Source of the DNA: an uncultured Eubacteriales bacterium
Lineage (GTDB): Bacteria; Bacillota; Clostridia; Peptostreptococcales; Anaerovoracaceae
Direction of reading: 5' to 3'
Assembly: GCA_902774265.1 (NCBI GenBank)
Contig: CACYHR010000038.1
Location: 1 to 32,701 of the forward strand
Length of the DNA stretch: 32,701 bases
The notes below the pieces were generated by a model. That model saw only the letters and a list, made by a program, of their open reading frames with translations, had not been told where the DNA came from and did not search any database. Shown here piece by piece: positions 15,965-24,493 of the stretch. The translations under genes and the position numbers were made by a program. The stretch's first letter is position 1. Each line of letters starts with the position of its first letter.

Positions 15965-17044
15965 ATGCACATGGCAGATGCACTGCTGGCTCCGGCTGTT
16001 GCAGCAACGATGTATGTTGCATCAGGCGCAGCTGCGGGAGTTTCCATACACAATCTTAAAAAGGACGATGATCCGCAGAAATTACCGGTGATGGCCGTAA
16101 CGGCTGCTGTAGTATTCGCCGGTCAGATGATAAACTACACTATTCCGGGTACCGGTTCATCCGGTCACATGTGCGGAGGAATGCTTCTTTCGGCGCTGCT
16201 AGGGCCATATGCGGGATTCCTGTCAATGATTGTGGTGCTGGCCATCCAATGCCTGTTCTTCGCTGACGGAGGGTTGATGGCATTGGGGGCCAATATATGG
16301 AATATGGCATTTTACGGCTGCTTTGTCGGTTATTTCCTGATCTGGAAACCGATCATGCACAGCCGGTGGTTTGGCGAAGACAGATCCGCTATACGTAAAA
16401 GGATAATCTGCGCTTCGATACTGGGCTGTATAATAACGCTGCAGCTCGGCGCATTCTCGGTCGTACTCGAAACAAGCCTTTCCGGGATCACGGAGCTTCC
16501 GTTCAAAGTTTTCCTGGGGCTCATGCAGCCGATACATCTTGCAATCGGTCTGGTAGAGGGACTCATCACAGCTGCGATCCTCTCATTCGTGTTCGAATCA
16601 AGACCTGAAATGCTGCGGGAAATCGACGCTGCGGCAAGCGGACTCGAGGGTAAGCGTTCATTCAAAACAACAGTTGCAATACTGGCGATAATTGCTGTCG
16701 TGGTTGGCGGCGGACTCAGCCTGTTTGCCAGCGGAAATCCTGACGGTCTTGAATGGGCCCTGTTCGGAAATGCTGACGGCGGATACTCGGCAAACATGGG
16801 CCTGGATGAGGAAAATTACGGCGTTTCCAGCAATGCGGCAGATACTGCGGAACGCATACAGGAAAAAACTTCGATACTGCCTGACTATGCCTTCCCGGAC
16901 AGCGATAGTCCTGCGGGCACCAGCGTTTCCGGTATAGTCGGATCGCTTATAGTAGCCGGTGTTGCAATCGTGATATGCTTCATAGGAGGATTCTTCCGCA
17001 AAAAGAACAGAAACAACAAGAGCGGGGTTGAGAGCAAGGTATAG
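15965..17044 (+). CDS. cbiM: Cobalt/nickel ECF transporter substrate-binding subunit, CbiM-CbiN fusion
   Basis: Membrane S-component that captures Co(II) or Ni(II). The start at 15965 gives the N-terminus MHMADALLAP; in this family the free amino group and His2 bind the metal, so nothing may precede it. GGAGG lies six bases upstream. His68 in SGHMCGG is the third expected ligand. Six or so hydrophobic helices cover residues 5-210. The C-terminal part is CbiN-like: a helix at 234-252, the NPDGLEWALFG motif (PDGLE 259-263), SILPDYAFP, then a final helix near 322-343. Length 359 fits CbiMN/NikMN fusions. Corrin genes upstream favour cobalt, but nickel cannot be excluded. First gene of cbiM-Q-O. 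Confidence 0.93.
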   Translation: MHMADALLAPAVAATMYVASGAAAGVSIHNLKKDDDPQKLPVMAVTAAVVFAGQMINYTIPGTGSSGHMCGGMLLSALLGPYAGFLSMIVVLAIQCLFFADGGLMALGANIWNMAFYGCFVGYFLIWKPIMHSRWFGEDRSAIRKRIICASILGCIITLQLGAFSVVLETSLSGITELPFKVFLGLMQPIHLAIGLVEGLITAAILSFVFESRPEMLREIDAAASGLEGKRSFKTTVAILAIIAVVVGGGLSLFASGNPDGLEWALFGNADGGYSANMGLDEENYGVSSNAADTAERIQEKTSILPDYAFPDSDSPAGTSVSGIVGSLIVAGVAIVICFIGGFFRKKNRNNKSGVESKV

Positions 17045-17049
17045 CTATA

Positions 17050-17850
17050 ATGAACAAAATGGAGAAAGCTCTCGCTGAGCTTGGCAGGATGGATGAGCTG
17101 GCGATGCAGGAATCACCGGTCCATAAGCTAAACGCAACAGCGAAGCTGCTCAGCACAGTTTTTTACATATTGACTGTAATGTCATTCGACAAATACGACC
17201 TGAGCGGCATTATTCCAATGCTGCTCTGGCCGGTTTTTATGTATCAGATGAGCGGTATCAATATCCGCACATGCTTTTACAAACTGCGAATAGTACTGCC
17301 TCTTGTAATGGCAGTAGGTATTTTCAATCCGCTTTTTGACCGCGAACCGATGCTCCAGATCGGAAGCATAACGATCTCGGGCGGCGTAATAAGCATGCTG
17401 ACTCTGATGCTCAAAGGCGTTTTCTGCCTGATGGCATCATTTCTGCTGGTTGCAACGACTCCGTTTGATTCCATCTGCGCATCGCTGAGAAGAATGCATG
17501 TGCCTTCGATGCTGGTAACTCTTCTGCTGCTGACCTACCGTTATGTTGGTGTGATGACGGAGGAGCTTGCCATCATGACTGACGCGTATCATCTGAGAGC
17601 ACCGGGACAAAAGGGCATACATGTTTCTGCGTGGGGATCGTTTCTGGGGCAGCTCTTGCTGCGAAGCATGGATCGTGCACAGGAACTGTACGCAAGCATG
17701 CTGCTCAGAGGTTATCACCAGCATTTTCACTATGCTTACCATATACCGTTTCGCGGCAAAGACGCAGCATATCTCATAGGAAGCTGCGCGTTTTTTGTAT
17801 TAATAAAATGGTTCGATGTTTCGCAGCTGATCGGCGGACTTTTTGTATAG
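17050..17850 (+). CDS. cbiQ: ECF transporter transmembrane (T) component
   Basis: The 266-residue membrane protein couples the ATPase to CbiM. It starts five bases after cbiM. The N-terminal segment SPVHKLNATAKLL is typical of CbiQ, several hydrophobic helices follow (about 32-60, 74-92, 104-140), and the C-terminal coupling regions hold the conserved alanine-arginine signatures in modified form, ADAYHLRAPG and ASMLLRGYH. The Q-loop contacting helices (MDRAQELYASMLLRGY) are clear. A 135-base gap separates it from cbiO, larger than usual for this operon and containing an inverted repeat. Confidence 0.92.
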   Translation: MNKMEKALAELGRMDELAMQESPVHKLNATAKLLSTVFYILTVMSFDKYDLSGIIPMLLWPVFMYQMSGINIRTCFYKLRIVLPLVMAVGIFNPLFDREPMLQIGSITISGGVISMLTLMLKGVFCLMASFLLVATTPFDSICASLRRMHVPSMLVTLLLLTYRYVGVMTEELAIMTDAYHLRAPGQKGIHVSAWGSFLGQLLLRSMDRAQELYASMLLRGYHQHFHYAYHIPFRGKDAAYLIGSCAFFVLIKWFDVSQLIGGLFV

Positions 17851-17866
17851 CCGGTTAGACGCAGAT

Positions 17867-17950
17867 TCGAGTTTTTGTGTCAGATGTAAAGCGACAAAAA
17901 TCGACTGCTATAGGAGTGCGGAGATGAAACAGATTGCCGGATTGCGGTGA
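17867..17950 (+). promoter_or_regulatory. Inverted repeat and possible nine-codon micro-ORF before cbiO
   Basis: TCGAGTTTTTGTGTC (17867-17881) pairs imperfectly with GACAAAAATCGA (17893-17904). Downstream, AGGAG (17912-17916) precedes ATG at 17924, which opens the peptide MKQIAGLR ending with TGA at 17950, 35 bases before the cbiO start. It could affect cbiO expression, but coding capacity this small may be chance. Confidence 0.25.
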
Positions 17951-17985
17951 AAAGGCAGACGGCAAGGTCTCGGGAGAAGGACAGG

Positions 17986-18708
17986 ATGATTGAATTTGAC
18001 AAAGTGAATTTCGCATATGAGCATGGAGAAACGGTTATAAATGATCTGTCGTTTCGCATAGGGGACGGAGAATCAGTTGGGCTGATCGGTGCCAACGGTG
18101 CGGGCAAATCGACCATCATGAAGCTGCTGCTGGGACTGCTTGCTCCGCAGTCGGGGCGCATACTGGTGGATGAGCTTGCTGTCGGCAAAAAAGACCTTGA
18201 AGCGGTAAGAAAAAAGCTGGGCTTTGTGCTGCAGAATTCCGATAATCAGATGTTCATGCCTACTGTATTTGAGGATATGATGTTCGCCCCGCTCAATTAC
18301 ATGATCAGCCGGGAAGAAGCGGAAAAGAGAGTACACGGGGTCCTGGAAAAGCTCGGGCTGCAATATCTGAAATACAAATACAACCATAAGATCTCCGGCG
18401 GAGAAAAGCGTATGGCCGCCATAGCGACAGTTCTTGCTATGGAACCGGAAGCCATACTTATGGACGAGCCGACTTCGGCGCTTGACCCGTATAACCGCAG
18501 GATCGTGATCAACACTATAAAGGATCTTACACAGACAAAGATCATCACTTCACATGATCTGGATATGATAATGGATACCTGCAGCCGCGTTATCCTTCTG
18601 TCGGACGGGCAGATCGCAGCTGACGGCGAGACCATGGATATACTGAGTAACAGAGAACTTCTCGAAGCCAATCATATGGAGCTTCCGCTAAGCCTGCAGA
18701 AGCGCTGA
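17986..18708 (+). CDS. cbiO: ECF transporter ATP-binding protein
   Basis: The 240-residue ATPase powers cobalt uptake with CbiM and CbiQ. Walker A is GANGAGKST, the Q-loop is FVLQNSDNQMF (the NSDNQ form typical of ECF ATPases), the signature is ISGGEKRMAA, Walker B is AILMDEPTSALDP, and the switch histidine is in ITSHDLDM. The ATG at 17986 is preferred because GGGAGAAGG precedes it and MIEFDKVNFAY is a normal start; the GTG at 17947 would add 13 charged residues. Its 3' end overlaps the convergent HAD gene by 21 bases. Confidence 0.93.
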   Translation: MIEFDKVNFAYEHGETVINDLSFRIGDGESVGLIGANGAGKSTIMKLLLGLLAPQSGRILVDELAVGKKDLEAVRKKLGFVLQNSDNQMFMPTVFEDMMFAPLNYMISREEAEKRVHGVLEKLGLQYLKYKYNHKISGGEKRMAAIATVLAMEPEAILMDEPTSALDPYNRRIVINTIKDLTQTKIITSHDLDMIMDTCSRVILLSDGQIAADGETMDILSNRELLEANHMELPLSLQKR

Positions 18709-19410
18709 CTGCAGCTCCTCGCATGTCGAAACGATCGTTTCTGCGCCGCAGTCAAGCAATTGTTTCCTTGAACGAAATCCCCAGTCTACGCAAATACAAT
18801 CGAGATCAGAATTCCGGGCTGTCTCGATATCGACCTCTGTATCCCCGACATATACCGCATCTTCCGGGGCTATGCCCATGTCTTCGAGCGCGGCATAAAT
18901 CATGTCAGGCGCTGGCTTTCTCCTTATGCCGGCCTTCTCGCCGGCGGCATGGTCAAAACAGCCGGGGAAATGGTCGATGCATAGCGTCTGTACGGCTTCA
19001 TCGGGTTTGTTTGAAACAACAGCAGTTTTGATCCCTGCTTTCCTGAGTTCGCTCAGCAGTCCGATAATCCCTTCGTAAGGACCGGTTTTAACAGCGCAGT
19101 GCTCTGCGTAATACGGCTTATAATATTCAAGTATCTCATCTGCGATGCTGCTGTCGAAAGGCAGCTTTGGTTCATCGCGAGTTCCTATAGCAGCGATCTG
19201 ATCATCTGTCAGCCATTTTTCTGCTGCAAGTGCCCGCTTCAACGCAGTGAGTGCACCGCTTCCGAAGAAAGCAAATGTTTCTTTTGCGGTAAAATCAGCT
19301 TTATGACCGAAATGCGCCATAGCGTGATTTATCGCATCCTTCAGATCTTCTATCGTATCCAGTATAGTGCCGTCCATATCAAAGACAGCAGCCTTGTATC
19401 GTTTTGCCAT
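18688..19410 (-). CDS. HAD-superfamily phosphatase, phosphoglycolate phosphatase-like
   Basis: The 240-residue protein has all four HAD motifs: FDMDGTILDT with the nucleophile aspartate near the N-terminus, VVSNKPDE with the serine of motif II, a lysine in RRKPAPDMIYAAL, and YVGDTEVDIETARNS with the acidic pair. A helical cap of the Gph/PgmB kind (about residues 16-90) lies between motifs I and II. The start at 19410 is chosen for the GGGGGAAG site just upstream and the standard AKRYKAAVFD opening. The likely substrate is a small phosphorylated metabolite such as 2-phosphoglycolate; specificity in this family is not readable from sequence. The last 21 bases overlap cbiO tail to tail. Confidence 0.9.
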   Translation of the reverse strand: MAKRYKAAVFDMDGTILDTIEDLKDAINHAMAHFGHKADFTAKETFAFFGSGALTALKRALAAEKWLTDDQIAAIGTRDEPKLPFDSSIADEILEYYKPYYAEHCAVKTGPYEGIIGLLSELRKAGIKTAVVSNKPDEAVQTLCIDHFPGCFDHAAGEKAGIRRKPAPDMIYAALEDMGIAPEDAVYVGDTEVDIETARNSDLDCICVDWGFRSRKQLLDCGAETIVSTCEELQSALLQA

Positions 19411-19537
19411 ATCTTCCCCCTTTAGCAGTATGCAATTATGAATGTGAATTATGTCTATGATTCCGTACACAATCGGCGCACTGAATCCGGAACTCTATTT
19501 TACAGGCGCTGAATGACGGAATCAAGGGATTACAAAA

Positions 19538-19846
19538 GGGTGTATCATTTTGTGTTTCTTCAGAATTCATACACCGCTTTTCTCAAATGCGGTGTATAAT
19601 TTGCGAAAATTAGTTTTTTTTTACACCCGAAGACCATCAAAATGCCTTGTTCTGCGTCATAATGAGACAATCGGGTGTATTATTCTGCTCATTTACAGAA
19701 TCCATACACCGTTTTTCCGATATTACGGTGTATAAATAGTGAAATTCAGCCATTCTATACACCCAAAGGCCGTCAAATGGACGTTTACGAGGGGCAAATC
19801 GGGAAAAATGGTGTATGAAATGAAGAAAATGCTCGAAAAATACACC
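19538..19846. repeat. 2.3-copy, 135-136 base tandem repeat of nested GTGTA palindromes
   Basis: Each unit carries boxes in alternating orientation: GGGTGTAT (19538, 19673; diverged at 19810), ATACACCG (19569, 19704; ATACACC at 19840), CGGTGTAT (19590, 19726) and TACACCC (19622, 19758). Spacing between equivalent boxes is 135 or 136 bases throughout. The two middle boxes form perfect hairpins: ATACACCGC with GCGGTGTAT in unit one, and ATACACCGT with ACGGTGTAT in unit two. The outer GGGTGTA and TACACCC can pair around them. TACACCCGA (19622-19630) is also the exact inverse of TCGGGTGTA (19671-19679). Box spacers are partly conserved (CCxTCAAA). The third unit is incomplete. The array fills the gap between the divergent HAD and ketopantoate-reductase-like genes. 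It contains no gene. I do not recognise it as a known RNA or operator family. Confidence 0.8.
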
Positions 19847-20030
19847 TCAAGTGGTACCTGCTGCGTTCAGTGCACTGCTACTCCGTTTTGTATTCAAGTG
19901 AGATCGTTATTCGACAGATCAAATCGATCAATTGAATTGTTATCAGGCGGTCTGTGTGATAGTATAGTTCCGGTATGAACCGTAACACATGCCGAACGAT
20001 CAGATATTAGTTCTAAACAGGTGATTATTG

Positions 20031-20957
20031 ATGAGCAACGGATATATCGGCCTGATAGGTCTCGGAGCGATCGGTGCTCCGCTTGCAAGGATACTCTACA
20101 AATATTACGGCGACAGATTCATTCTGGTTTCGGATGATGAACACGCGGCAAGGCTCAAGAGCGGCCGCATCAGCATCAACGGGGATCTTTTTTGTCCAAA
20201 AGTAATAACTCCTCAGGATCATGCGGATGAGAAGCTGGATGTTCTTTTTATCTGTGTAAAGAATTACAGTCTTGACTCCGCTTTCAGGGATATGGACGAG
20301 CTGATCAGCGACGATACTCTGCTGATGCCGCTTCAGAACGGACTGTATTCGTACGATTTTCTGCGGGAAAGATTTCCTGCCAATGTAGTGCTTGAGGGTT
20401 TTGCGCAGGGACCAAACACCCGTATTTACGATTATGATATTGTTTACCAGAATCCGGGAACATATTACCTCGGCAAAACTCATGCCGATTACAGGACATA
20501 TGCAGTAGATATTTATGAGCTGCTTGAAAAAGCCGGAGTTCCGTGCGTTCTGTCGGATGACATCAGACATGCCATGTGGTGCAAGCTGATGCTGAATGTT
20601 GCCGGCAACGCGCTTACAGCGCTCACGGATCTTGACTATGTCATGTTCAGAAATTCTCCGGAGGCGCAAAAGGTCTGCCGCACCATTATGCAGGAATTCA
20701 GGTTCGTCGCAGCGACAGAAGACGTGCTGATAACCGCAGCGGATATTTCAGATGTCATGGAATATTTCATGACCTATAAGGAATCAAAGAGAACATCCAT
20801 GCTCGAGGACGTTATCAACAAACGTCAGACTGAGAACGAATATATTGCCGGATACATCAAGCGTCTGGCCGAAAAGAACGGGGTCGCAGCGCCGTTCACT
20901 GACATGCTTTACTCGATCATGCGCATCAAAGAGGATGTTTACCTCGGCAGGATATGA
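20031..20957 (+). CDS. Ketopantoate reductase family protein (2-dehydropantoate 2-reductase-like)
   Basis: The 308-residue length is normal for PanE, which reduces ketopantoate to pantoate with NADPH for coenzyme A synthesis. The Rossmann motif is GLIGLGAIGAPLA near residues 6-18. The catalytic region HAMWCKLMLNVAGNALTAL contains the conserved lysine and asparagines. The C-terminal domain has the ESKRTSMLEDV segment and NEYIAGYIKRLAEKNGV, matching the substrate-closing region. The ATG at 20031 has AGGTG seven bases upstream; a TTG just before it is less likely. Panthothenate genes panB and panC are not nearby, so a related ketoacid reductase role is possible. It follows the GTGTA repeat by 185 bases and lies 33 bases before the next gene. 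Confidence 0.85.
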   Translation: MSNGYIGLIGLGAIGAPLARILYKYYGDRFILVSDDEHAARLKSGRISINGDLFCPKVITPQDHADEKLDVLFICVKNYSLDSAFRDMDELISDDTLLMPLQNGLYSYDFLRERFPANVVLEGFAQGPNTRIYDYDIVYQNPGTYYLGKTHADYRTYAVDIYELLEKAGVPCVLSDDIRHAMWCKLMLNVAGNALTALTDLDYVMFRNSPEAQKVCRTIMQEFRFVAATEDVLITAADISDVMEYFMTYKESKRTSMLEDVINKRQTENEYIAGYIKRLAEKNGVAAPFTDMLYSIMRIKEDVYLGRI

Positions 20958-20990
20958 ATGGTTGAAAAATCAGCATGAGAGGACATGAAA

Positions 20991-21656
20991 ATGTTCAGAG
21001 AATACACGGGTAGAATCACTATTTGTATAGCCGGCCTGGCGCTCTACGCGCTGGGCAATTTTTTTGGTGTGCTTGCCGGATCGGCGGGGACGAACGGATG
21101 GAATACGCTTGCGCTGGGACTTTCCAACATAACAGGCATGACTTTCGGAACCGGTGTGTTCTGCGTAAGTATCGTGATACTAATAATCGACTTTCTCGGA
21201 AAAGGCAAGCTGGGATTTGGGACCTTTATGAATGTTTTCCTCATACCGTGGATGTCGGATATAATGATCGAAGGCTTCAAATTCATACCGGATCCGCCGA
21301 ATCTGATCATCGGGGTCATATACACTCTCTTCGGACAAATGATCATCGCATTTGCTACCGTGGTGTATATGCGCCCGGGACTCGGCGCCGGTCCGCGTGA
21401 TACCCTGATGGTGATAACGGGCAGATTATTTCCGAGGGTACCGGTAGGAGCTGTAAAATTTGCTCTTGAAATACTGGCGCTGATCGCCGGAATAATAATG
21501 GGTGCAGCATTCGGAATAGGAACGGTGCTTGTCATAGCCCTGCAGTCCGGCTTTTTCCAGTTTGCCTGCTATGTATGCAGATTCGAGCCGCGCGATATAA
21601 AAAATGAGGATCTGCTCGATACATGGAAAAGGATTACAGGGTACAGGGAAAACTGA
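20991..21656 (+). CDS. YczE/YitT-like integral membrane protein
   Basis: The 221-residue protein has about five hydrophobic segments: near residues 9-27, 45-67, 74-90, 105-128 and 155-187. It contains the glycine-rich loop RPGLGAGPRDTLMV, characteristic of the YczE/YyaS group. Function in this group is unknown; transport has been suggested. The ATG at 20991 is preferred to the one at 20985 because GAGAGGA (20977-20983) would be only one base from the earlier start. It is probably cotranscribed with the reductase gene upstream. It ends ten bases before the convergent phosphotransferase gene. Confidence 0.8.
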   Translation: MFREYTGRITICIAGLALYALGNFFGVLAGSAGTNGWNTLALGLSNITGMTFGTGVFCVSIVILIIDFLGKGKLGFGTFMNVFLIPWMSDIMIEGFKFIPDPPNLIIGVIYTLFGQMIIAFATVVYMRPGLGAGPRDTLMVITGRLFPRVPVGAVKFALEILALIAGIIMGAAFGIGTVLVIALQSGFFQFACYVCRFEPRDIKNEDLLDTWKRITGYREN

Positions 21657-21666
21657 TATAGCAGCT

Positions 21667-22833
21667 TTACAAAGCCATCAAGGAGATGCTCCGGATGATT
21701 CGGCGCATCTCGTCTTTTTTTGACTCCATTTCTTCAGCCAGCCTGAACTGGGCGCGGCATCTGTCGAGGTTCTGGCCCGGGCGGTCAGTCTTAAAATATG
21801 TATCGCCCTGCAGGTAGTCGGTGAGAAAACGCATCCCGCACTCTATCGCCATCAGAACGCACGCATCAGGAAGCATCCGGATTTCTTCCTCGGTCATGCA
21901 GGTAAACTCTCTCAAAAATCCGTCCGCAAAAGCCGCAAACAGGTCCGTGTCGAAATGAAGCCTGCTGAGATCCTGCTCGTCCTCACGACCGGTGCATGCG
22001 CCGGAACGGATCGCATCTGCAAAATCATTTATCGCCAGTCCCGGCATAACTGTATCAAGATCAATAACACATATTGCCATCCCGGTTTCATTATCGATAA
22101 GCACATTGTTAATCTTAGTGTCATTATGAGTGATTCTCAGCGGCAGCCTTCCGCCTGAAACAGCATCATTCAGCTGATCCATCAGACTTTCTCTCTTTAT
22201 GACAAATTCCATTTCTGAAGCGACACCGGCAGCTCTGCCGCAAACATCGGAATTAAATGCAGTCATGAGTTCAGCATATCTTTTGCGCGCGTTGTGGAAA
22301 TCTTTTATAGTCTCGCTGACAGAATCTGCCGGGAGATCGGAAAGCATCATCAGGAAGCGGCCGTAACCGGCGCCGATCTCCTTGAAAACAGCAGTATCAT
22401 CTGCGGTTTCGCAGCTGTGAGTTCCATCAATAAACCCTGTCATCCGCCAGCAATCGTTTCCATCTTTAAAAATATAACAGACACCGGATGTACCCCGCCT
22501 CTTAGGGAGCGGGATCATAGTCAGAGATGTCCTTGCCGGATCCCGGCCCGCATTTGCTGCCGCCTTACTGACATGCTCTGTCACGACAAACATATTATGC
22601 ATAAGTGATTCAGGAGATTTGAACACCTGAGTGTTGATCCGCTGCAATACAAATCTACGCTCAGCATTCCGGCGGTAAGCAGCATTCGCATCATCCCGGC
22701 ATGTGATTCTGCACGTCACTAGAAAAGTATCATTTATATGACCCTTGCCAAGCGGCGCGATGCTGATGATTTTATCCGGAATTTCAAAGTTCCCGGCGAT
22801 TCGCGCCAGCTCGTCTATGAATTTATCATTCAT
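21667..22833 (-). CDS. APH-family phosphotransferase, N-acetylhexosamine 1-kinase-like, with a repeat-derived insert
   Basis: The 388-residue protein has the aminoglycoside-phosphotransferase kinase fold. The catalytic loop HNDTKINNVL holds D238, and the Mg-binding IDLDTVMPGL holds D258, followed by NDFADAIR. This set of motifs resembles the NahK-like group that phosphorylates N-acetylhexosamines at C-1. GHINDTF near residue 31-37 is the nucleotide loop. Residues 109-120 (LPKRRGTSGVCY) are the translation of a dispersed repeat copy lying between the TMIP strand and the IFKDGN strand, so it sits in a surface loop. The ATG at 22833 is preferred; the GTG at 22845 overlaps the GAGGAG ribosome site. 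Substrate unproven. Confidence 0.82.
   Translation of the reverse strand: MNDKFIDELARIAGNFEIPDKIISIAPLGKGHINDTFLVTCRITCRDDANAAYRRNAERRFVLQRINTQVFKSPESLMHNMFVVTEHVSKAAANAGRDPARTSLTMIPLPKRRGTSGVCYIFKDGNDCWRMTGFIDGTHSCETADDTAVFKEIGAGYGRFLMMLSDLPADSVSETIKDFHNARKRYAELMTAFNSDVCGRAAGVASEMEFVIKRESLMDQLNDAVSGGRLPLRITHNDTKINNVLIDNETGMAICVIDLDTVMPGLAINDFADAIRSGACTGREDEQDLSRLHFDTDLFAAFADGFLREFTCMTEEEIRMLPDACVLMAIECGMRFLTDYLQGDTYFKTDRPGQNLDRCRAQFRLAEEMESKKDEMRRIIRSISLMAL
22475..22513 (+). repeat. Dispersed repeat copy inside the phosphotransferase gene
   Basis: It reads TAACAGACACCGGATGTACC and then the hairpin CCCGC with GCGGG around CTCTTAGGGA. Compared with the copies at 9041 and 32606 it has few base changes. 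On the minus strand it is open in the host gene's frame and encodes RRGTSGVCY. Confidence 0.8.
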
Positions 22834-23200
22834 ATCAATATCCACTCCTCTACTTATTTCTATACGCAGCCAGACAGCCGGACATCACCATATCGCGCCC
22901 TATACGTAGTCAAACATCATCACACCGCCATTTTAACATGAAACTGTTTAAATAATCCGTCTTCCCGGTTGATCATCCTAATGTGTGCATTACATTTGGA
23001 GTTAAGAAGTATTAATATTTGGCAGAAAACCAGTTGAGACGTGATATATGATAAGGCTCGAATCAGGGGCGTGTCATAAATGTGAAGCCTTAAGTGTTTT
23101 TACTTCTCTGTTCCGACACAGTCTTTCATAATCGAACCATAATTGTGTCACAAAATATTGCTACCATGTAAAAAATCAAAAAAAGCAAAGGGCGTTCTTG
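22834..23200. other. Intergenic region upstream of the DUF4317 gene
   Basis: No gene is seen. Just upstream of the kinase-like gene lie two imperfect direct repeats of about 32-40 bases, beginning CTATACGCAGCCAGAC (22860) and CTATACGTAGTCAAAC (22900). The remainder is AT-rich with no open frame of note. Confidence 0.45.
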
Positions 23201-23209
23201 TGGTATACT
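23201..23209 (+). promoter_or_regulatory. Extended -10 promoter element before the DUF4317 gene
   Basis: TGGTATACT fits the extended -10 pattern TGnTATAAT with one mismatch. It lies 103 bases before the GTG start. No matching -35 hexamer is evident, as expected for extended -10 promoters. Confidence 0.5.
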
Positions 23210-23311
23210 AATGCTGCTGTGCCGGATGCACGGACTGATGATCGGTCTGTTGCCGCGCCTGACAATCCGGCCGGCGTTGCCCAATATTAATACAGAAGGA
23301 GACAGATTTCA

Positions 23312-24472
23312 GTGAGACCTGAAGACAACAGAAAGATCAAGAAACGCATAGATACAACGCTTGACAATTTCCGCAGCATATACGGCTGCTATGTCAACGG
23401 AGCTAAAGAGATAGTTACTACGATGGAGATCCCGGTACTGGACATGCAGACCGAGGAACGTGAAATGTATGCCGGCATGCTCAAAAAAGTTCTGTCGGGC
23501 ACCCTTGAGAGAAATCTGGTGGATATCGAATTTCCGCACGACAAGGTGGGTGAGGCGGACGAGCACAAGCTGCTTATGGCTCTCAAATCTTCACAGCTTC
23601 GTGACGAGGCGATGAGGGATCTGCTTTACAACAGGATAATCGAGAGCCTCGAGATGGAAGGCGACAGTTATGTGATCCTGCTCGCGGCAGATACATATGA
23701 CCTGAGGACAAAGGATATCAAAAATGAAGAATGGTCTGAGGAATCTACAGAGCAGTTCGAGTATTTCATATGTGCAATCTGTCCGGTCAGGACCTCTAAG
23801 GCAGCGCTTCAGTATATAGCGCAGGATCAGGAATTCCGCGGCATTTCAACAGGAACGCTGCTTGCAGCGCCGGCGCTCGGATTTGTGTTCCCGATACTTG
23901 ATGAAGGGGCATCGGATATATACCGAACACAGTATTATTCAAAAAGCGCGTCCATCAATCACAGCGAGCTGATAAGCGGTCTGTTCATGACGGAGCGTCC
24001 TCCGATGGCTGCGGAGGTGCAGAAAGAAACCTTCAATTCCGTGCTTGCCGAGAGTCTCGGCGATGAATGCAGTCTGGAGATAATAACCTCACTTCAGGCG
24101 AAGATGGCGGCAAAAGCCGAAGACAATGAAGCAGACGGATCAAAGGAGATACCGCGCATTTCTATAGAAGATGTAGAGGAAATCCTGACAGACAAGGGTA
24201 TTTCTGCGGATAAGATCAAAGAATTCGGAGAGTCGGCAGGCGAAAGATTCGACGGAGCCGGTGATCTCAATATCAACAATCTGATACAAAAGAGGGCGTT
24301 CGAGATAAAGACGCCTGAATCAAAAATCGTTACGGAACCCGCAAACGCGGTGAGACTCAAAACCAGAACGATCGATGGAGTCACATATCTGCTCGTCCCT
24401 GTAGGCGAGAGCGTAACGGTAAACGGAGTAGATATAGCCGTGCAGTTTGATGATCCGTCCGGAGAAGAGTGA
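23312..24472 (+). CDS. DUF4317 family protein
   Basis: A 386-residue protein of a family widespread in Clostridia and of unknown function. The opening segment (RPEDNRKIKKRIDTTLDNFRSIYGCYVN), ICPVRTSKAALQYIA and the PALGFVFPILDEGASDIY segment match what I recall of DUF4317. No signal peptide or membrane helix is visible, so it is cytoplasmic. The C-terminal third is acidic (ISIEDVEEILTDKGISADKIKEFGESAGE), and the last 45 residues form a small beta-rich unit. The GTG start at 23312 is set by AAGGAGA nine bases upstream. The CCA-adding enzyme gene follows after 21 bases, so the two are probably cotranscribed. Confidence 0.82.
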   Translation: MRPEDNRKIKKRIDTTLDNFRSIYGCYVNGAKEIVTTMEIPVLDMQTEEREMYAGMLKKVLSGTLERNLVDIEFPHDKVGEADEHKLLMALKSSQLRDEAMRDLLYNRIIESLEMEGDSYVILLAADTYDLRTKDIKNEEWSEESTEQFEYFICAICPVRTSKAALQYIAQDQEFRGISTGTLLAAPALGFVFPILDEGASDIYRTQYYSKSASINHSELISGLFMTERPPMAAEVQKETFNSVLAESLGDECSLEIITSLQAKMAAKAEDNEADGSKEIPRISIEDVEEILTDKGISADKIKEFGESAGERFDGAGDLNINNLIQKRAFEIKTPESKIVTEPANAVRLKTRTIDGVTYLLVPVGESVTVNGVDIAVQFDDPSGEE

Positions 24473-24493
24473 TCCGGCAAAAGCATAAAGCAT

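Noticed and set aside
19538-19846. CRISPR array
   Set aside because: Repeats are 135 bases apart, spacers are related to each other, and no cas genes are present.
19550-19978. Short plus-strand frames within the GTGTA array
   Set aside because: They follow palindrome content, have no ribosome sites, and are interrupted across the array.
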